The position numbers and the translations under genes were made by a program. The notes under the pieces were generated by a model. That model made no database searches. It was not told where the DNA came from and saw nothing but the letters and a program-made list of their open reading frames with translations. From NCBI RefSeq assembly GCF_051660745.1, contig NZ_JBOFQF010000033.1:1-64000 (forward strand): a stretch of DNA of 64,000 bases, given 5' to 3'. Source of the stretch: Segniliparus sp051660745 (GTDB taxonomy: Bacteria > Actinomycetota > Actinomycetes > Mycobacteriales > Mycobacteriaceae). Below, piece after piece: positions 63,249 through 64,000 of the stretch. Positions within the stretch are counted from its first letter, which is position 1. Every line of letters starts with the position of its first letter.

Positions 63249-63697
63249 TGGGCGAGGTTGTCACGCAGTTGCCGATCAAACTCGTGCTGCTCGCCGCGGG
63301 CGGGGTGATCACCTTCTACCTCGCGAAGGCGCGCGGCACGGCACGGGCCTCCGCCACGGTGAAACTGCTGTTCCTCGGCTTCCTCGTGTTCGGCGCGTGG
63401 GCCGTGCTGCGGCCCGACGACGTGTCCGCCCTGGCCCGGCTGCTCGGCGTCGGCGCGGGGATGAACCTCCTGCTCTACGCGCTCGTGGTGGCGTTCGCCT
63501 TCACCACGGTGTCGACGTATCTGAGGTTCAAAGAGCTCGAGGGCCGCTATGTCTCGCTCGCGCGGGTGATCGCGTTGTCCGGGGCCCGCGCCCCGCAGGC
63601 ACGCGGGTCAGAGCCAGGGCACTCGGCTGAAGCCGGTAAGATCAGCGGGTTGGCAGACCGGCGGCCAGGCTCCGGCCAAGAGAACGGCGGCGAGTGA
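63245..63697 (+). CDS. DUF2304 membrane protein
   Basis: 150 residues, three membrane helices (KLVLLAAGGVITFYLA; VKLLFLGFLVFGAWAVL; NLLLYALVVAFAFTTV), then YLRFKELEGRYVSLARVIAL, the family signature. The last 35 residues are hydrophilic. DUF2304 proteins partner with GT2 enzymes, probably as membrane anchors or small flippase-like subunits. The 4-base overlap supports this pairing here. Confidence 0.9.
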   Translation: MMGEVVTQLPIKLVLLAAGGVITFYLAKARGTARASATVKLLFLGFLVFGAWAVLRPDDVSALARLLGVGAGMNLLLYALVVAFAFTTVSTYLRFKELEGRYVSLARVIALSGARAPQARGSEPGHSAEAGKISGLADRRPGSGQENGGE

Positions 63698-63730
63698 ACG
63701 GTGCTGATAAAAAATACGGTGCTGATAAAA
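63698..63730 (+). repeat. Short direct repeat before the last gene
   Basis: ACGGTGCTGATAAAA occurs at 63698-63712 and again at 63716-63730, a period of 18 bases. It lies between the DUF2304 stop and the DUF3068 start, in a locally AT-richer leader. Confidence 0.6.
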
Positions 63731-63759
63731 GACATGGACGAACGAGAGAACCCCACCGC

Positions 63760-64000
63760 ATGACCCAGACGCAGCCCGGAAAGGCTTCGACCCTCCTTCC
63801 CCTGGCGCTCATCGCTTTGGGCGCGGCGCTCCTCGCCATCGCGGTCCTCGTCCCGTGCTACGCCGAGGACGAATTGGTCAAGGCCTCCTTGTCCGACCGG
63901 ATCACGTTGGTCTCCCCGGCGCAGAGCACCGGGCAAGACGCCCCCGGCATCGACCAGGAGTTCCCCGCGCAGGTGATCGACCGCTGCTCGTTCGCCGAGG
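63760..64000 (+). CDS. DUF3068-type membrane protein (5' part)
   Basis: 80 codons, cut by the window end. MTQTQPGKASTLLPLALIAL begins an N-terminal membrane helix, followed by PCYAEDELVKASLSDRI, the pattern of DUF3068 (PorA-family-like) proteins of mycolata. GAGAGAA precedes the ATG. In related genomes a protein of this family is near GT2/DUF2304 genes. The call rests on the first 80 residues. Confidence 0.6.
   Translation, partial: MTQTQPGKASTLLPLALIALGAALLAIAVLVPCYAEDELVKASLSDRITLVSPAQSTGQDAPGIDQEFPAQVIDRCSFAE

Overview
The window is about 64 kb of high-GC actinobacterial chromosome spanning the replication origin. Its gene set points to a mycolic-acid bacterium (Mycobacteriales): dnaA-dnaN-recF-DUF721, rpmH-rnpA-yidD-yidC-jag-rsmG-parA-parB, the cluster pcnA-nudix-DUF6049-murJ-sigM-trxB-trxA-cwlM, phoPR, a CpsA-like LCP protein, an acyl-ACP desaturase and F420-type oxidoreductases. 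The order resembles Mycobacterium but is rearranged. A Segniliparus-like genus is my best guess; it is not proven by the sequence alone.

Layout. 1-2500: tail of a histidine kinase, the uric-acid genes uraD-uraH, and a membrane-anchored Pro/Gln-rich protein. 2500-8740 (minus strand): an array of 42-bp repeats ending in a parS site, then acetyltransferase-parB-parA-rsmG-jag-yidC-yidD-rnpA-rpmH, with a second parS inside parA. 8740-14350 (plus): dnaA (TTG start lying inside a DnaA box), oriC, dnaN, recF, DUF721. 14400-30900: a lipoprotein hydrolase with a strong terminator, tRNA-Asp and tRNA-Glu, yqgE and pcnA on the minus strand, then a long plus-strand envelope/redox run: nudix, DUF6049 protein, murJ, a separate pseudokinase, sigM, its anti-sigma factor, trxB, trxA and cwlM.

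30900-43550 is more accessory: an ArsB-like permease, an unusual lower-GC exonuclease-TerB-BRCT-membrane protein, a DUF2334 protein, small secreted proteins, tRNA-Lys, a P450, a luciferase-like oxidoreductase, phoPR, and a methionine ABC importer with a duplicated metI tail. 43550-50130: a C5 DNA methyltransferase behind a C-rich hexanucleotide tract, then gyrB-gyrA-DUF3566-tRNA-Ile-tRNA-Ala, the arrangement that directly follows recF-DUF721 in M. tuberculosis but lies 30 kb away here. 50130-64000: small oxidoreductases and a hydrolase, an MpaB-like protein with a Cys-rich tail, a FUSC-like membrane protein, a desaturase behind a probable IdeR-box promoter, dus, an LCP ligase, phoU, oligopeptidase B, and a GT2-DUF2304-DUF3068 set running off the end.

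Most genes serve replication, chromosome segregation, membrane-protein insertion, cell-wall precursor export and its control, and redox/envelope stress. No complete IS element, prophage or CRISPR array was seen. Start sites were chosen from ribosome-binding sites and overlaps; family assignments come from recognised motifs, not database searches.
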